From: JAJDFU01 sp964641965
Lineage (GTDB): Bacteria; Bacteroidota; Bacteroidia; Chitinophagales; Saprospiraceae
Assembly: GCA_964641965.1 (NCBI GenBank)
Contig: CAZXLD010000012.1
Span: forward strand, 1 to 64,000
Length of the DNA stretch: 64,000 nt
Direction: 5' to 3'
Shown here: positions 8,057 to 15,313 of the stretch, piece after piece
Layout: every line of letters begins with the position of its first letter
How positions within the stretch are numbered: position 1 is the first letter of the stretch
Notes under the pieces: model-generated
The model's database searches: none
Told to the model about the DNA's origin: nothing
What the model saw: only the letters and a program-made list of their open reading frames with translations
Made by a program: the position numbers and the translations under genes

Positions 8057-8617
8057 TTAATTTTCTTCACCAAAAGAAGTCGGTTCCGCCTCTGACAATA
8101 CCATCGGTATTTCATCTTTGATTGCCTTTCGCATAGCCAAGGGCAGATCATCACTGTAATTCACGCCATACTTCTTTAGAGATAACTCATCCCAGAGCTC
8201 ATTGTAAGCCCCTTTTAATTCGTTGTAGACAGTTAAGTACGTATTGTATTTAGTACCACGATCATTTCTCAGGGAGATAATGGCGTTGCTAGGAGATACG
8301 GCCAGGTCTTCTCTGCCTTTCGGATTCATGATGAATTCCTTTGCACGCTCTCTAAGTTCATCAACCAAGGCTGGTTCTCCACGAACTAATAACTGATTCT
8401 CTGCATTAACCAGAACAGCAAACACGTTTCTGGAACGGAGTTTCAGGTTCTCAGGGGGCTCCTCAGACCAAGGTGGAAGCTTTACAGTGATCCCCTTATC
8501 CTCAACAATAGTGGTGGTCACCAAGAAAAAGATCAGCAGGAGAAATGCAATGTCCGCCATGGAGCCGGCATTGATCTCATTTTGCCCCCTGTCTCTAGCG
8601 CTTTTCTTTGCTGGCAT
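8057..8617 (-). CDS. exbD: ExbD/TolR family biopolymer transport protein (first copy)
   Basis: A 186-residue protein with a charged N-terminus and a membrane helix (SMADIAFLLLIFFLVTTTI) containing the functional aspartate D22. The periplasmic domain is larger than in the second copy and ends with an acidic tail. It lies 17 bases downstream of the small membrane protein gene, clearly in one operon. Role: proton-driven energy transfer with ExbB towards a TonB-like partner at the outer membrane. Confidence 0.9.
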   Translation of the reverse strand: MPAKKSARDRGQNEINAGSMADIAFLLLIFFLVTTTIVEDKGITVKLPPWSEEPPENLKLRSRNVFAVLVNAENQLLVRGEPALVDELRERAKEFIMNPKGREDLAVSPSNAIISLRNDRGTKYNTYLTVYNELKGAYNELWDELSLKKYGVNYSDDLPLAMRKAIKDEIPMVLSEAEPTSFGEEN

Positions 8618-8634
8618 AGCTCCTCTGGGTTTTA

Positions 8635-9108
8635 TTATTTAAAAAAGTTGATGATCTCGGAAACAATTAGCGTCAGCGATGCCAGGACCAAGACAATCAA
8701 CATGGTAGACAATGCTGCGCCTATAAACTGAAAAGCTCCAGGTCCAATGCCACCAAACTTATCGGCAGCTTCTCCGATTACACCTGTTCCCACAGCAGGA
8801 GAAGTGGCATAAGCAATGATGAATACAATAACCAATACAGCAAGACCGATAAGGCCTTTGAGGCTACCTTTGAAGTTGGTTGCCACCTGGATAATCCCGA
8901 AAGCCAACATAGCCACAGCAGCTATGACAAACAAGAAAATGGCTCCCATCAGACCAAAGTCAAAGATCGAGGTTGTGGATTGCTCATCTTCAGGTAGTGC
9001 ATTGAAAGAGTCAATACCTGAACTGGCGATGAGCACGAATAGGACAGTGATCAAGGCACCCAGGCCGAAAGCCACCAACTGTCCATTATTGACGAAAAAT
9101 TTATACAT
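8635..9108 (-). CDS. small membrane protein of the exb operon, function unknown
   Basis: A 157-residue hydrophobic protein that I do not recognise by family name. Helices are visible at about residues 9-31, 52-72, 84-103 and 125-153, separated by a short acidic loop (ALPEDEQSTTS) and a Gly/Pro-rich loop (IGEAADKFGGIGPGAFQF). There is no signal peptide beyond the first helix. It sits between exbB (22 bases upstream) and exbD (17 bases downstream), so it is almost certainly cotranscribed and likely a membrane partner of the proton channel. This position between exbB and exbD is the only functional clue. Confidence 0.75.
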   Translation of the reverse strand: MYKFFVNNGQLVAFGLGALITVLFVLIASSGIDSFNALPEDEQSTTSIFDFGLMGAIFLFVIAAVAMLAFGIIQVATNFKGSLKGLIGLAVLVIVFIIAYATSPAVGTGVIGEAADKFGGIGPGAFQFIGAALSTMLIVLVLASLTLIVSEIINFFK

Positions 9109-9130
9109 GACGATGAGGGTTCTAGTTCAA

Positions 9131-9961
9131 CTACTTCTTCAAAAGATTGTATTCAGCAAGCATGTCTACCAAAGCGATAGAAGCATCTTCCATGCGGTTT
9201 ACGATGCCATCGATCTTGGAAACAATATAGTTGTAGAATACCTGAAGGATAATAGCTGTGATCAAACCAAATACCGTAGTCAACAGGGCAACTTTAATAC
9301 CACCCGCTACAACAGAAGGCGACAGATCACCAACAGCTTCGATACGGTCGAAAGCGCCAATCATACCAATTACTGTACCCATAAATCCAAGCATTGGAGC
9401 AATGGCGATGAAAAGCGAGATCCAAACCAACCCTTTTTCCAAAAGTCCCATTTGCACAGAACCGTAAGAAACGATTGATTTTTCTACAGATTCAATACCG
9501 TTTTCAGTATTGCGAAGACCTTCATATAGAATACTTGCTGTTGGTCCAGGCGTTGATTTGCAAACTTCCATGGCACCGGCAACATCACCTGTTTTCAAAT
9601 GCTCATCGATACGGCTAAGTAGTTTGTCCGTATTGACAGAAGCAATGTTCAGGGTGATGATCCGTTCGATACAGAATGCCAGACCTAGGATCAAGCAGAT
9701 CAGTACGAAACTCATAAAGCGCCAGTCCCCGTCAATGAAATATTTTTTCAGCAGCTGATACCCGCCTACGCTTTCGGTAGGAGTGGATAAAGGTGCGATC
9801 TCGGTGGGGGCAGGAGCTGGTTCTTCTACAGCGGCGGCAGCAGCAGCAGAATCTTCAGCTTGTTCCATACTTTCAGATTGGTTATCGTTTTGAGCGTAAC
9901 CGATGTTGTAAACAGAAATTGCCAATCCGAAAACCAGCAACAAGGTTAGAAAATTACGCAT
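9131..9961 (-). CDS. exbB: MotA/TolQ/ExbB proton channel family protein
   Basis: A 276-residue protein. Residues 1-23 are a signal-like segment, followed by an Ala/Pro/Glu-rich stretch (residues 30-60, AAAAAAVEEPAPAPTE) in the periplasm. Then come three membrane helices (about 80-100, 172-195 and 215-242) carrying the family core (GLVWISLFIAIAPMLGFMGTVIGMI). ExbB forms the pentameric proton channel that drives TonB-type transport. It is the first gene of the exb operon. The tRNA-Ser gene lies 54 bases upstream on the same strand. Confidence 0.92.
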   Translation of the reverse strand: MRNFLTLLLVFGLAISVYNIGYAQNDNQSESMEQAEDSAAAAAAVEEPAPAPTEIAPLSTPTESVGGYQLLKKYFIDGDWRFMSFVLICLILGLAFCIERIITLNIASVNTDKLLSRIDEHLKTGDVAGAMEVCKSTPGPTASILYEGLRNTENGIESVEKSIVSYGSVQMGLLEKGLVWISLFIAIAPMLGFMGTVIGMIGAFDRIEAVGDLSPSVVAGGIKVALLTTVFGLITAIILQVFYNYIVSKIDGIVNRMEDASIALVDMLAEYNLLKK

Positions 9962-10015
9962 GACCGGTTGAATTTTGTCGAAGGGTTGAATGTGAAAAAA
10001 TTGTTTAAAGTTTTG

Positions 10016-10103
10016 CGGAGAGAGCGGGATTCGAACCCGCGATACCCTTTTGGGGTATACACGCTTTCCAGGCGTGCCTCTTCAGCCACTCGAGCACCTC
10101 TCC
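10016..10103 (-). tRNA. tRNA-Ser (GGA anticodon)
   Basis: The complement folds as an 88-base class II tRNA. The acceptor stem GGAGAGG pairs with TCTCTCC; the D arm contains GAGTGGCTGAAGAG; the anticodon loop CTGGAAA gives anticodon GGA; a long variable arm (TATACCCC with GGGGTATA-type pairing) follows; and the T arm is GCGGGTTCGAATCCCGC. The long variable arm and GGA identify serine. CCA is not encoded. The gene lies between tatD and the exb operon, all on the same strand. Confidence 0.97.
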
Positions 10104-10131
10104 TCTGGATCTCCCAGTGGCAAGAACAAGC

Positions 10132-10161
10132 CAAAAATAAGTATTACAGCTATTCTGCCAA
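10132..10161 (-). promoter_or_regulatory. tRNA-Ser promoter
   Basis: On the minus strand, TTG (positions 10161-10159) is followed by 19 bases and then a perfect TATTTTTG (10139-10132). Initiation near 10125 would be about 20 bases before the mature tRNA 5' end. Nothing else is recognisable in the rest of 10104-10269. Confidence 0.7.
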
Positions 10162-10269
10162 CGTTTGGGCGCCTAAAATTTGCAATTTGAACCCACAATA
10201 CAAAATTAATATTGCTCGACTGGCCCTTATTATTCAATCCTTCTATCTACATTCCAAGATGCATTGGAG

Positions 10270-11052
10270 TTATTTCTTGGTGTACGAGGAGGAAAAAACC
10301 GAGCGAGCATTTTCAGTAGTGATCGAAGAAATCTCCTCTAGTGGAAGGTCAAATAAGGTCGCCAATTTCTCTGCAATCCGTATCAGATAAGCACTTTCGT
10401 TGCGCTTCCCCCTAAAAGGTGTAGGTGCCAGGTACGGTGAATCCGTTTCCAAAACAATATGCTCAGGACCAATGGTGCCAAGCACGCGATCTAAACCCGC
10501 ATTTTTGAAGGTAACCACTCCACCAATTCCCAATAAAAATCCGAGCTCCAAAATAGCTTCGCCTTGAGCAACCGTTCCAGTGAAACAATGAAAAATCCCC
10601 GACAGCCCATCCGTACCCACTTCCTGAAGCAATTCAATATTGCGATCAATCGAGTCCCTGGAATGAATCACAATTGGCAGTTCGAACTCTTTGGCCCAGG
10701 CTACCTGGGTTAAAAAAGCCTCTTCCTGCTCCTGCACAAACGTTTTATCCCAATAAAAATCCAGCCCGATTTCACCCACTGCACAAAATGGTCTTTGTTC
10801 AAGCCAGGAACGAACAATTTCCAGCTCTTCGTGAAAAGAGGCCCCCACAGAACAAGGATGTAAGCCCATCATGGGAAAACAGTGATCCGGCCATTCTTCT
10901 TCCATAGCCATCATACCCTGGATCGAACGGCTATCGATGTTTGGCAAATAAAGTTGGTTAACTCCAAGCCCCAAGGCTTTTTCAACCACTTCTTTTCGGT
11001 CTTCATCAAATTGATCAACGTAGAGATGGGTGTGTGTATCAATCCATTCCAT
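10270..11052 (-). CDS. tatD: TatD family metal-dependent DNase
   Basis: A 260-residue TIM-barrel hydrolase. The metal ligands are visible in order: H7 and H9 in IDTHTHL, glutamate in AVGEIGLDFYW, histidines in VIHSRDS and FHCFTGT, and aspartate in LETDSPYLAPTPFRGKRN. These are the TatD signatures; the family has 3'-5' exonuclease activity on DNA/RNA and was linked to DNA repair. The start MEWIDTHTHL is fixed by the family's short N-terminus. A -7-like element ends only 4 bases before this ATG (see 11057-11064). Confidence 0.92.
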   Translation of the reverse strand: MEWIDTHTHLYVDQFDEDRKEVVEKALGLGVNQLYLPNIDSRSIQGMMAMEEEWPDHCFPMMGLHPCSVGASFHEELEIVRSWLEQRPFCAVGEIGLDFYWDKTFVQEQEEAFLTQVAWAKEFELPIVIHSRDSIDRNIELLQEVGTDGLSGIFHCFTGTVAQGEAILELGFLLGIGGVVTFKNAGLDRVLGTIGPEHIVLETDSPYLAPTPFRGKRNESAYLIRIAEKLATLFDLPLEEISSITTENARSVFSSSYTKK

Positions 11053-11056
11053 ATCC

Positions 11057-11064
11057 CAAAAGTA
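11057..11064 (-). promoter_or_regulatory. -7-like element immediately before tatD
   Basis: Minus-strand TACTTTTG matches TAnnTTTG and ends 4 bases before the tatD ATG. No convincing -33 TTG lies at the right distance, so it may be chance. If used, the transcript would be essentially leaderless. Confidence 0.3.
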
Positions 11065-11139
11065 GACTACTTTTTAGAACCATCCTGTTTATTCCTCTGC
11101 CTGGCCTAAACAGTTGCCTGCTTTGTTCAGGAATGGGAA

Positions 11140-12825
11140 TCAGTTATACTGGATGTTTTCCCACTTCAGATCGCTAAAGCTTTTCAGGGAATACCAACAA
11201 CAGAAATAGACAAACGGAATGGCAGCCAAAAATAAGACCGGGATACTGGTTATGCCATAATGGACGAGTCCCAGCATACCTACAATTATTGCTCCCAGAA
11301 AACTTAAACCAATGGTCTGCCCTTGCTGCACGTCTGAGATTGGTCTGGAAAACGGCAAATACCTCAGTTGCAAATGACTGGCCACTAAAAGTGCCAGTAA
11401 AATGGCTCCCCAACTGAAAACAAGGTCGGGAACAGCCGACAATCCAAATAAGCCAAGTATCAACGCAGACAGCATTAAAAAAACAGGAAGCAGATATTTG
11501 GCCAGTACGGCAAGTATTGTCCCCCGAATCAAGCCCCCTGGATGTTGAATTGGCGTAGCGTAATAAACCCAGGACCGACCGGTTTTTTTGGTATAAAAAC
11601 AGTGCTGTATGAGTCCTAGTCCTGGTATAAAAGCCAGGTATAGCAGCATCAGGTAGGTTTTTGAGTGCAGAAACCGCTCCCACTTTTCTGCTAGCGTACC
11701 ATCTCCGAGTAATGCAAACATTAAAAAGTAAGCCACCAATAAGCCAAACATGGGGTACGTTCTCATTTTAAAATCCTGATCTCTTCCCGAAATCTTCCAG
11801 CTCATGGCAAAGGCAGCCCGTTCTTCCGGTTGTTTAATCCGGTCCAGCCACCATTTGAAATAAAATGTGCCACGGAAGGAGCCTGTGGAGATACCCTTTC
11901 TTTTCAAGGTGGGAGAAGATCCGGAAAAAGAAAGCTGCAAAAGCTGGCGATCGAAATTGGGGGCGAAAACCTTTAGGACCAAAATCAGTGCCAAGGGTGG
12001 CATTAAAATAGCCAGAGCGGAATAATACAAAGCCTCAACGCGTAACTCTCCTTCCATTACCGTATCCCACAAGGCGGAAATCCAGGTGGAGGGAAGCAAT
12101 CCGAATACCTTCTGATCGTAAATGGTAAGGCTCACAGCATTGTCAAACTCTAATATCCTGGGCACCACGTAGTAGGCCAGAATAAAGAGTATAGTTACCC
12201 CGATCTGGAAATAACCCAATACATCCCGAAAGCGGGCCGGCGACACTATGCGAAAAAGGAGGAGATAGGTCGCATTCACGAATAGTACTACCAATACCAT
12301 ACTAAGCAGGAGCTGAATAATGAAAAGGGGTAACCCCAAAATTCCCGCCTTGATTGGAAATAGAATAAGTGCCGGCAGTGCATAGGCAATAGTCAACTTG
12401 AGCAGATAAATAGAAATATGCAGAAGTCGAGCCAGGGCCAAAGTACTCCCCTCCAAAGGCCTGGTTAATAATACGTAGTTGTCTCGATCGTCCACTAAAA
12501 CCTCCGTGAAATCAGTTACTATGGCCATGGCCAATAGCACCATCCAAATAGTGAAGTAGATAAACAGGCCCATGCTGAGGGTATCAAACAAAAAAAACAT
12601 GGAACACATGACCAACCCCATAAACATCAGGATCAAGCTGACCAAAGTGACGGCACCGGTTTTTCCGCCAAAGGAGTTGTTTTGTTGTTGATTGAGAAAG
12701 AAGGGCCTCCGACTATCTATTGTCAATTTGGCTTCCAGAATAGCCACTAGCGTTTTCGGTTCAGCACCAAAACGTTCCCAGAAAGGGCTCATAAAGCGAA
12801 TGAAACGAAGGATCAACGCGTTCAT
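11140..12825 (-). CDS. ABC-2 type transporter permease
   Basis: A 561-residue polytopic membrane protein with about 12 hydrophobic segments in two clusters (residues about 55-280 and 350-550), separated by a soluble loop rich in charged residues (FYFKWWLDRIKQPEERAAFA). Its ATG overlaps the stop region of the upstream ATPase gene by 4 bases, so the pair makes one exporter. I do not recognise a named family beyond ABC-2-like permeases; the substrate is unknown. The gap downstream (11053-11139) shows no clear hairpin. Confidence 0.8.
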   Translation of the reverse strand: MNALILRFIRFMSPFWERFGAEPKTLVAILEAKLTIDSRRPFFLNQQQNNSFGGKTGAVTLVSLILMFMGLVMCSMFFLFDTLSMGLFIYFTIWMVLLAMAIVTDFTEVLVDDRDNYVLLTRPLEGSTLALARLLHISIYLLKLTIAYALPALILFPIKAGILGLPLFIIQLLLSMVLVVLFVNATYLLLFRIVSPARFRDVLGYFQIGVTILFILAYYVVPRILEFDNAVSLTIYDQKVFGLLPSTWISALWDTVMEGELRVEALYYSALAILMPPLALILVLKVFAPNFDRQLLQLSFSGSSPTLKRKGISTGSFRGTFYFKWWLDRIKQPEERAAFAMSWKISGRDQDFKMRTYPMFGLLVAYFLMFALLGDGTLAEKWERFLHSKTYLMLLYLAFIPGLGLIQHCFYTKKTGRSWVYYATPIQHPGGLIRGTILAVLAKYLLPVFLMLSALILGLFGLSAVPDLVFSWGAILLALLVASHLQLRYLPFSRPISDVQQGQTIGLSFLGAIIVGMLGLVHYGITSIPVLFLAAIPFVYFCCWYSLKSFSDLKWENIQYN

Positions 12826-13598
12826 GAATCTTGGAAGATATGTAGGAAAGAACTAGAATCTGAAGGTCCTTCGGAATTGGTCAGGCTAGCGAATACACGT
12901 TCCAGGGTATCTCCTTCCTCGGCTTTCATGCTCTCAAACGTACCGTCCGCCAAGATCTTCCCTTCGTGGATGAGCACAATGCGATCTGAAACTTTTTCCA
13001 CTACATCCATTAGGTGGGAACAATAGAAAATGGTCTTTCCCTGCTTGGCCAGCTCAGAAAGGATCTCCTTCACCTGAATAACAGCATTGGCATCCAACCC
13101 ACCCAAGGGTTCATCCAGGAACAGGACTTCGGGGTCGTGCAATAAGGAAGAGGTAATCATTACCTTTTGCCGCATACCTTTTGAGAAAGTATCCATCCGG
13201 TCGTCCAGTTTATTGCCCAGTCCAAAGTAACTGAGCATCCGATGTGACCGATCCACAATAAGCTCATCGGGCATTTGATGCAAGCGCCCCAGCAATAGTA
13301 AATACTCGCGCGGAGTCAATACCTCGTAGAGTTCAGCATGCTCCGGTACGTAACCTACCTTGCGTTTAACCTCAATGGATTCCTGGCGAAGGTCATACCC
13401 CACCACCGTTACAGTCCCTTCAAAATTTGGGTCCATACCTACCAGAATTCGGACGGTAGTGGATTTACCTGCTCCATTGGGGCCTATATATCCAATAACC
13501 TGGCCGGGGGGCACCTCCAGGTCGATACCATGCAAGACTTCTTTTTTTCCAAAACGCTTCCGAAGTCCACAGATCGTAATTATAGCGTCTACCTGCAT
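12822..13598 (-). CDS. ABC transporter ATP-binding protein
   Basis: A 258-residue ATPase subunit with Walker A GPNGAGKST (near residue 39), a Q-loop region, signature FSKGMRQ, and Walker B VLFLDEPLGGLD followed by the H-loop (FYCSHLMD). The CcmA/NatA-like layout is typical of ABC-2 exporters. It overlaps the permease gene by 4 bases (ATGA junction), which indicates translational coupling. It provides the ATP hydrolysis for the exporter in the inner membrane. Confidence 0.93.
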   Translation of the reverse strand: MQVDAIITICGLRKRFGKKEVLHGIDLEVPPGQVIGYIGPNGAGKSTTVRILVGMDPNFEGTVTVVGYDLRQESIEVKRKVGYVPEHAELYEVLTPREYLLLLGRLHQMPDELIVDRSHRMLSYFGLGNKLDDRMDTFSKGMRQKVMITSSLLHDPEVLFLDEPLGGLDANAVIQVKEILSELAKQGKTIFYCSHLMDVVEKVSDRIVLIHEGKILADGTFESMKAEEGDTLERVFASLTNSEGPSDSSSFLHIFQDS

Positions 13599-13663
13599 GT
13601 TATTCCTTTTTTTGCCGGATCGGGATACCGTACTTAGTTACCTGGGGTTACCCCTACTGAGGA

Positions 13664-14314
13664 TCATTTTTGCATGAATCCGAAAGTCTTCCCGGCATAT
13701 AAATCCCTATTTATTCTAGTCCTCAGGGCCTCCAAAGACTCGAAAGGAATTGAAACCACTTTCATTTTTACCATCCAGGCGGGAATACCTCCTCCAGGCT
13801 CCGCCGCTACCTCATAGTCTACCATTACCCGATTCTCACCTACTTGAACCAGTTTATATACCGTATCGGACTTTCGAACGCGGACATGGCCTTTATACTC
13901 TTCTACATAATCCGGTAGCGCCTTAACGAAAATGGATATTGAAGGGGTTTCTTTATCATAACTCACCCGCATCTGGTAAACTCCATCCCGATCGCTAACC
14001 GGCCAGGGCACATCCGTGGCTACATAGTAGGTTATGTCGGTTTCAGAATCCTCCTTGAGTACTTTAACCGATTTTGTATCCGGCATCCACTCCTTGTATT
14101 GATCTACATCCAGGAGAACGGCTATTACATCGGACAATTGGCCCTTAACCTCTGTCTGCCCCCGGAAGGCCTTAAAATCAGAATCCTTTATATCCTTGGT
14201 GTAAACACGAATTCCGTCTTTTTCTTTTTTTAATTCCCAGCCCTCCTGAGTGAGCCCCGGTATGGATTGCGAAAAGATTACGGACAACAGGACAACTACT
14301 TTAAAAACGTTCAT
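13664..14314 (-). CDS. exported START-domain (SRPBCC) protein
   Basis: A 216-residue protein with a signal peptide (VFKVVVLLSVIFSQSIPGLT, cut before QEGW). The rest is a START-like lipid-binding fold: GIRVYTKDIKDSDFKAFRG, then YKEWMPDTKSVKVL, and VPWPVSDRDGVYQMR, a pattern typical of START proteins. It probably binds a hydrophobic ligand in the periplasm; the ligand is unknown. It is separated by 65 bases from the ABC operon on the same strand and could be read with it. The gap 14315-14575 shows nothing I can name. Confidence 0.85.
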   Translation of the reverse strand: MNVFKVVVLLSVIFSQSIPGLTQEGWELKKEKDGIRVYTKDIKDSDFKAFRGQTEVKGQLSDVIAVLLDVDQYKEWMPDTKSVKVLKEDSETDITYYVATDVPWPVSDRDGVYQMRVSYDKETPSISIFVKALPDYVEEYKGHVRVRKSDTVYKLVQVGENRVMVDYEVAAEPGGGIPAWMVKMKVVSIPFESLEALRTRINRDLYAGKTFGFMQK

Positions 14315-14575
14315 ACTTCAAATACAGCTTTCGGATTGGAAAAAGTGATTTCCATATAAAGAACTGACATGGCGGGAATTCGTTGTGCGTTTCTCAGAAA
14401 AACCGTACTCTGCATATTTTGTCCTTGAAAAAAGGTTCAACTAGAGCTAACCACTAACTTGGCACAATTACAGCTGCCCAATGAAAGGATCAATCTGAAA
14501 GCATCGGGTTTACTAAGGTGGTAAATATGCTGCCTTTCAAATGGGGTACAAACCAAAATAACCTGCCCAACCCAA

Positions 14576-14956
14576 CTACTGGATCTTTTCTGATTTGAGG
14601 GCTTCGAAAAAAAGACGTGCTCCCGCCAGATTGGTAGCCAAGGGTACATTTTTAACATCCGAGATACGCATTAGCATATTTACATCCGGTTCGTGCGGGT
14701 GCTTACCTAATGGATCTCTAAAAAAAATAACCATATCTACCGAACCTTCCGTTATGCGACTGGCAATTTGAGCATCACCACCTAATGGCCCACTCTCCAT
14801 CTTCTCTACTTGAATACCTGCTCGCTCTACATGGGTGCCAGTGGTTCCGGTAGCTATAACAGCGATCTTCCGGTCCTTCAAAAAATCTTGATAATCTTTA
14901 ATAAAGCCAACCATATCGGCTTTTTTCCCGTCATGCGCTATGATGGCAATCGTCAT
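14576..14956 (-). CDS. mgsA: methylglyoxal synthase
   Basis: The 126-residue product converts dihydroxyacetone phosphate to methylglyoxal and phosphate, a bypass that relieves phosphate-sugar overload. The family motifs are complete: IAIIAHDGKKADM at the N-terminus, ATGTTG for phosphate binding, SGPLGGDAQI with the catalytic aspartate, FFRDPL, and HEPDVNMLMR with the active-site histidine. The frame is open up to 15088, but homology begins at the ATG at 14956. An inverted repeat lies directly upstream of the start. It has no obvious operon partner. Confidence 0.95.
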   Translation of the reverse strand: MTIAIIAHDGKKADMVGFIKDYQDFLKDRKIAVIATGTTGTHVERAGIQVEKMESGPLGGDAQIASRITEGSVDMVIFFRDPLGKHPHEPDVNMLMRISDVKNVPLATNLAGARLFFEALKSEKIQ

Positions 14957-14961
14957 TGGCT

Positions 14962-14983
14962 TTTCGATTTTGATCAATCGAAA
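14962..14983. promoter_or_regulatory. inverted repeat just upstream of mgsA
   Basis: TTTCGATT (14962-14969) and AATCGAAA (14976-14983) are perfect 8-base arms around 6 bases, starting 5 bases upstream of the mgsA ATG. On the minus strand the outer arm merges with TATCTTTC (14987-14980), one base off a -7 element. It could be an operator at the transcription start or a leader hairpin affecting translation. Confidence 0.4.
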
Positions 14984-15070
14984 GATAGGAATTGTAAGCG
15001 GGTCTAGTGGGGTGTGAAAATACTGCTTGACGTTTCTCCTTTGCCAACTTCCGTATCCCCAAAAAGGGGG

Positions 15071-15099
15071 AGAAAAAAGAATCCCCACTTAAGGGGGAT
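15071..15099 (-). terminator. intrinsic terminator-like hairpin on the minus strand, upstream of mgsA
   Basis: Read on the minus strand, ATCCCC (15099-15094) pairs with GGGGAT (15086-15081), followed at once by TCTTTTTTCT. A second C4/G4 hairpin with an A5 loop lies beside it (15057-15069). No gene is known upstream on this strand, so it would end an unannotated transcript coming from 15100-15313 or attenuate one entering mgsA. Confidence 0.45.
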
Positions 15100-15313
15100 G
15101 CTTTGGGCATTATTCCAACGTAATTTTGAGCCAGATGTAATGTGAATAATAGGGCCTTACAAGCATTTTTTGCCGTAACCTGAAAACAAGTGTATCAAAT
15201 TTCCATTCACAGATATAGGTTCACCTCTTCTTTTCGGCTCCATTTCAAAAAAATTAGCCTTTCGACTCCATGTCGAAAGCTCCTCACCTTTTTTTTAACT
15301 CAATAATTCATTT
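15100..15313. other. leader region upstream of the CHRD protein gene
   Basis: No open frame is convincing here. On the plus strand there is a perfect -7 element TAATTTTG at 15121-15128, with TTTG at 15102-15105 (the spacing of 15 is too short), which would give a leader of about 180 bases. Near its end, CTTTCGAC (15259-15266) pairs with GTCGAAAG (15272-15279), and a run of eight T follows at 15289-15296, nine bases after the stem. The leader could therefore fold into a terminator-like or regulatory hairpin just before the ATG at 15314. Confidence 0.4.

Noticed and set aside
8816..9478. 220-codon plus-strand frame antisense to the exb operon
   Set aside because: It lies wholly over two well-supported genes, with composition rich in Thr/Asn/Lys/Ile and no domain; a shadow frame.
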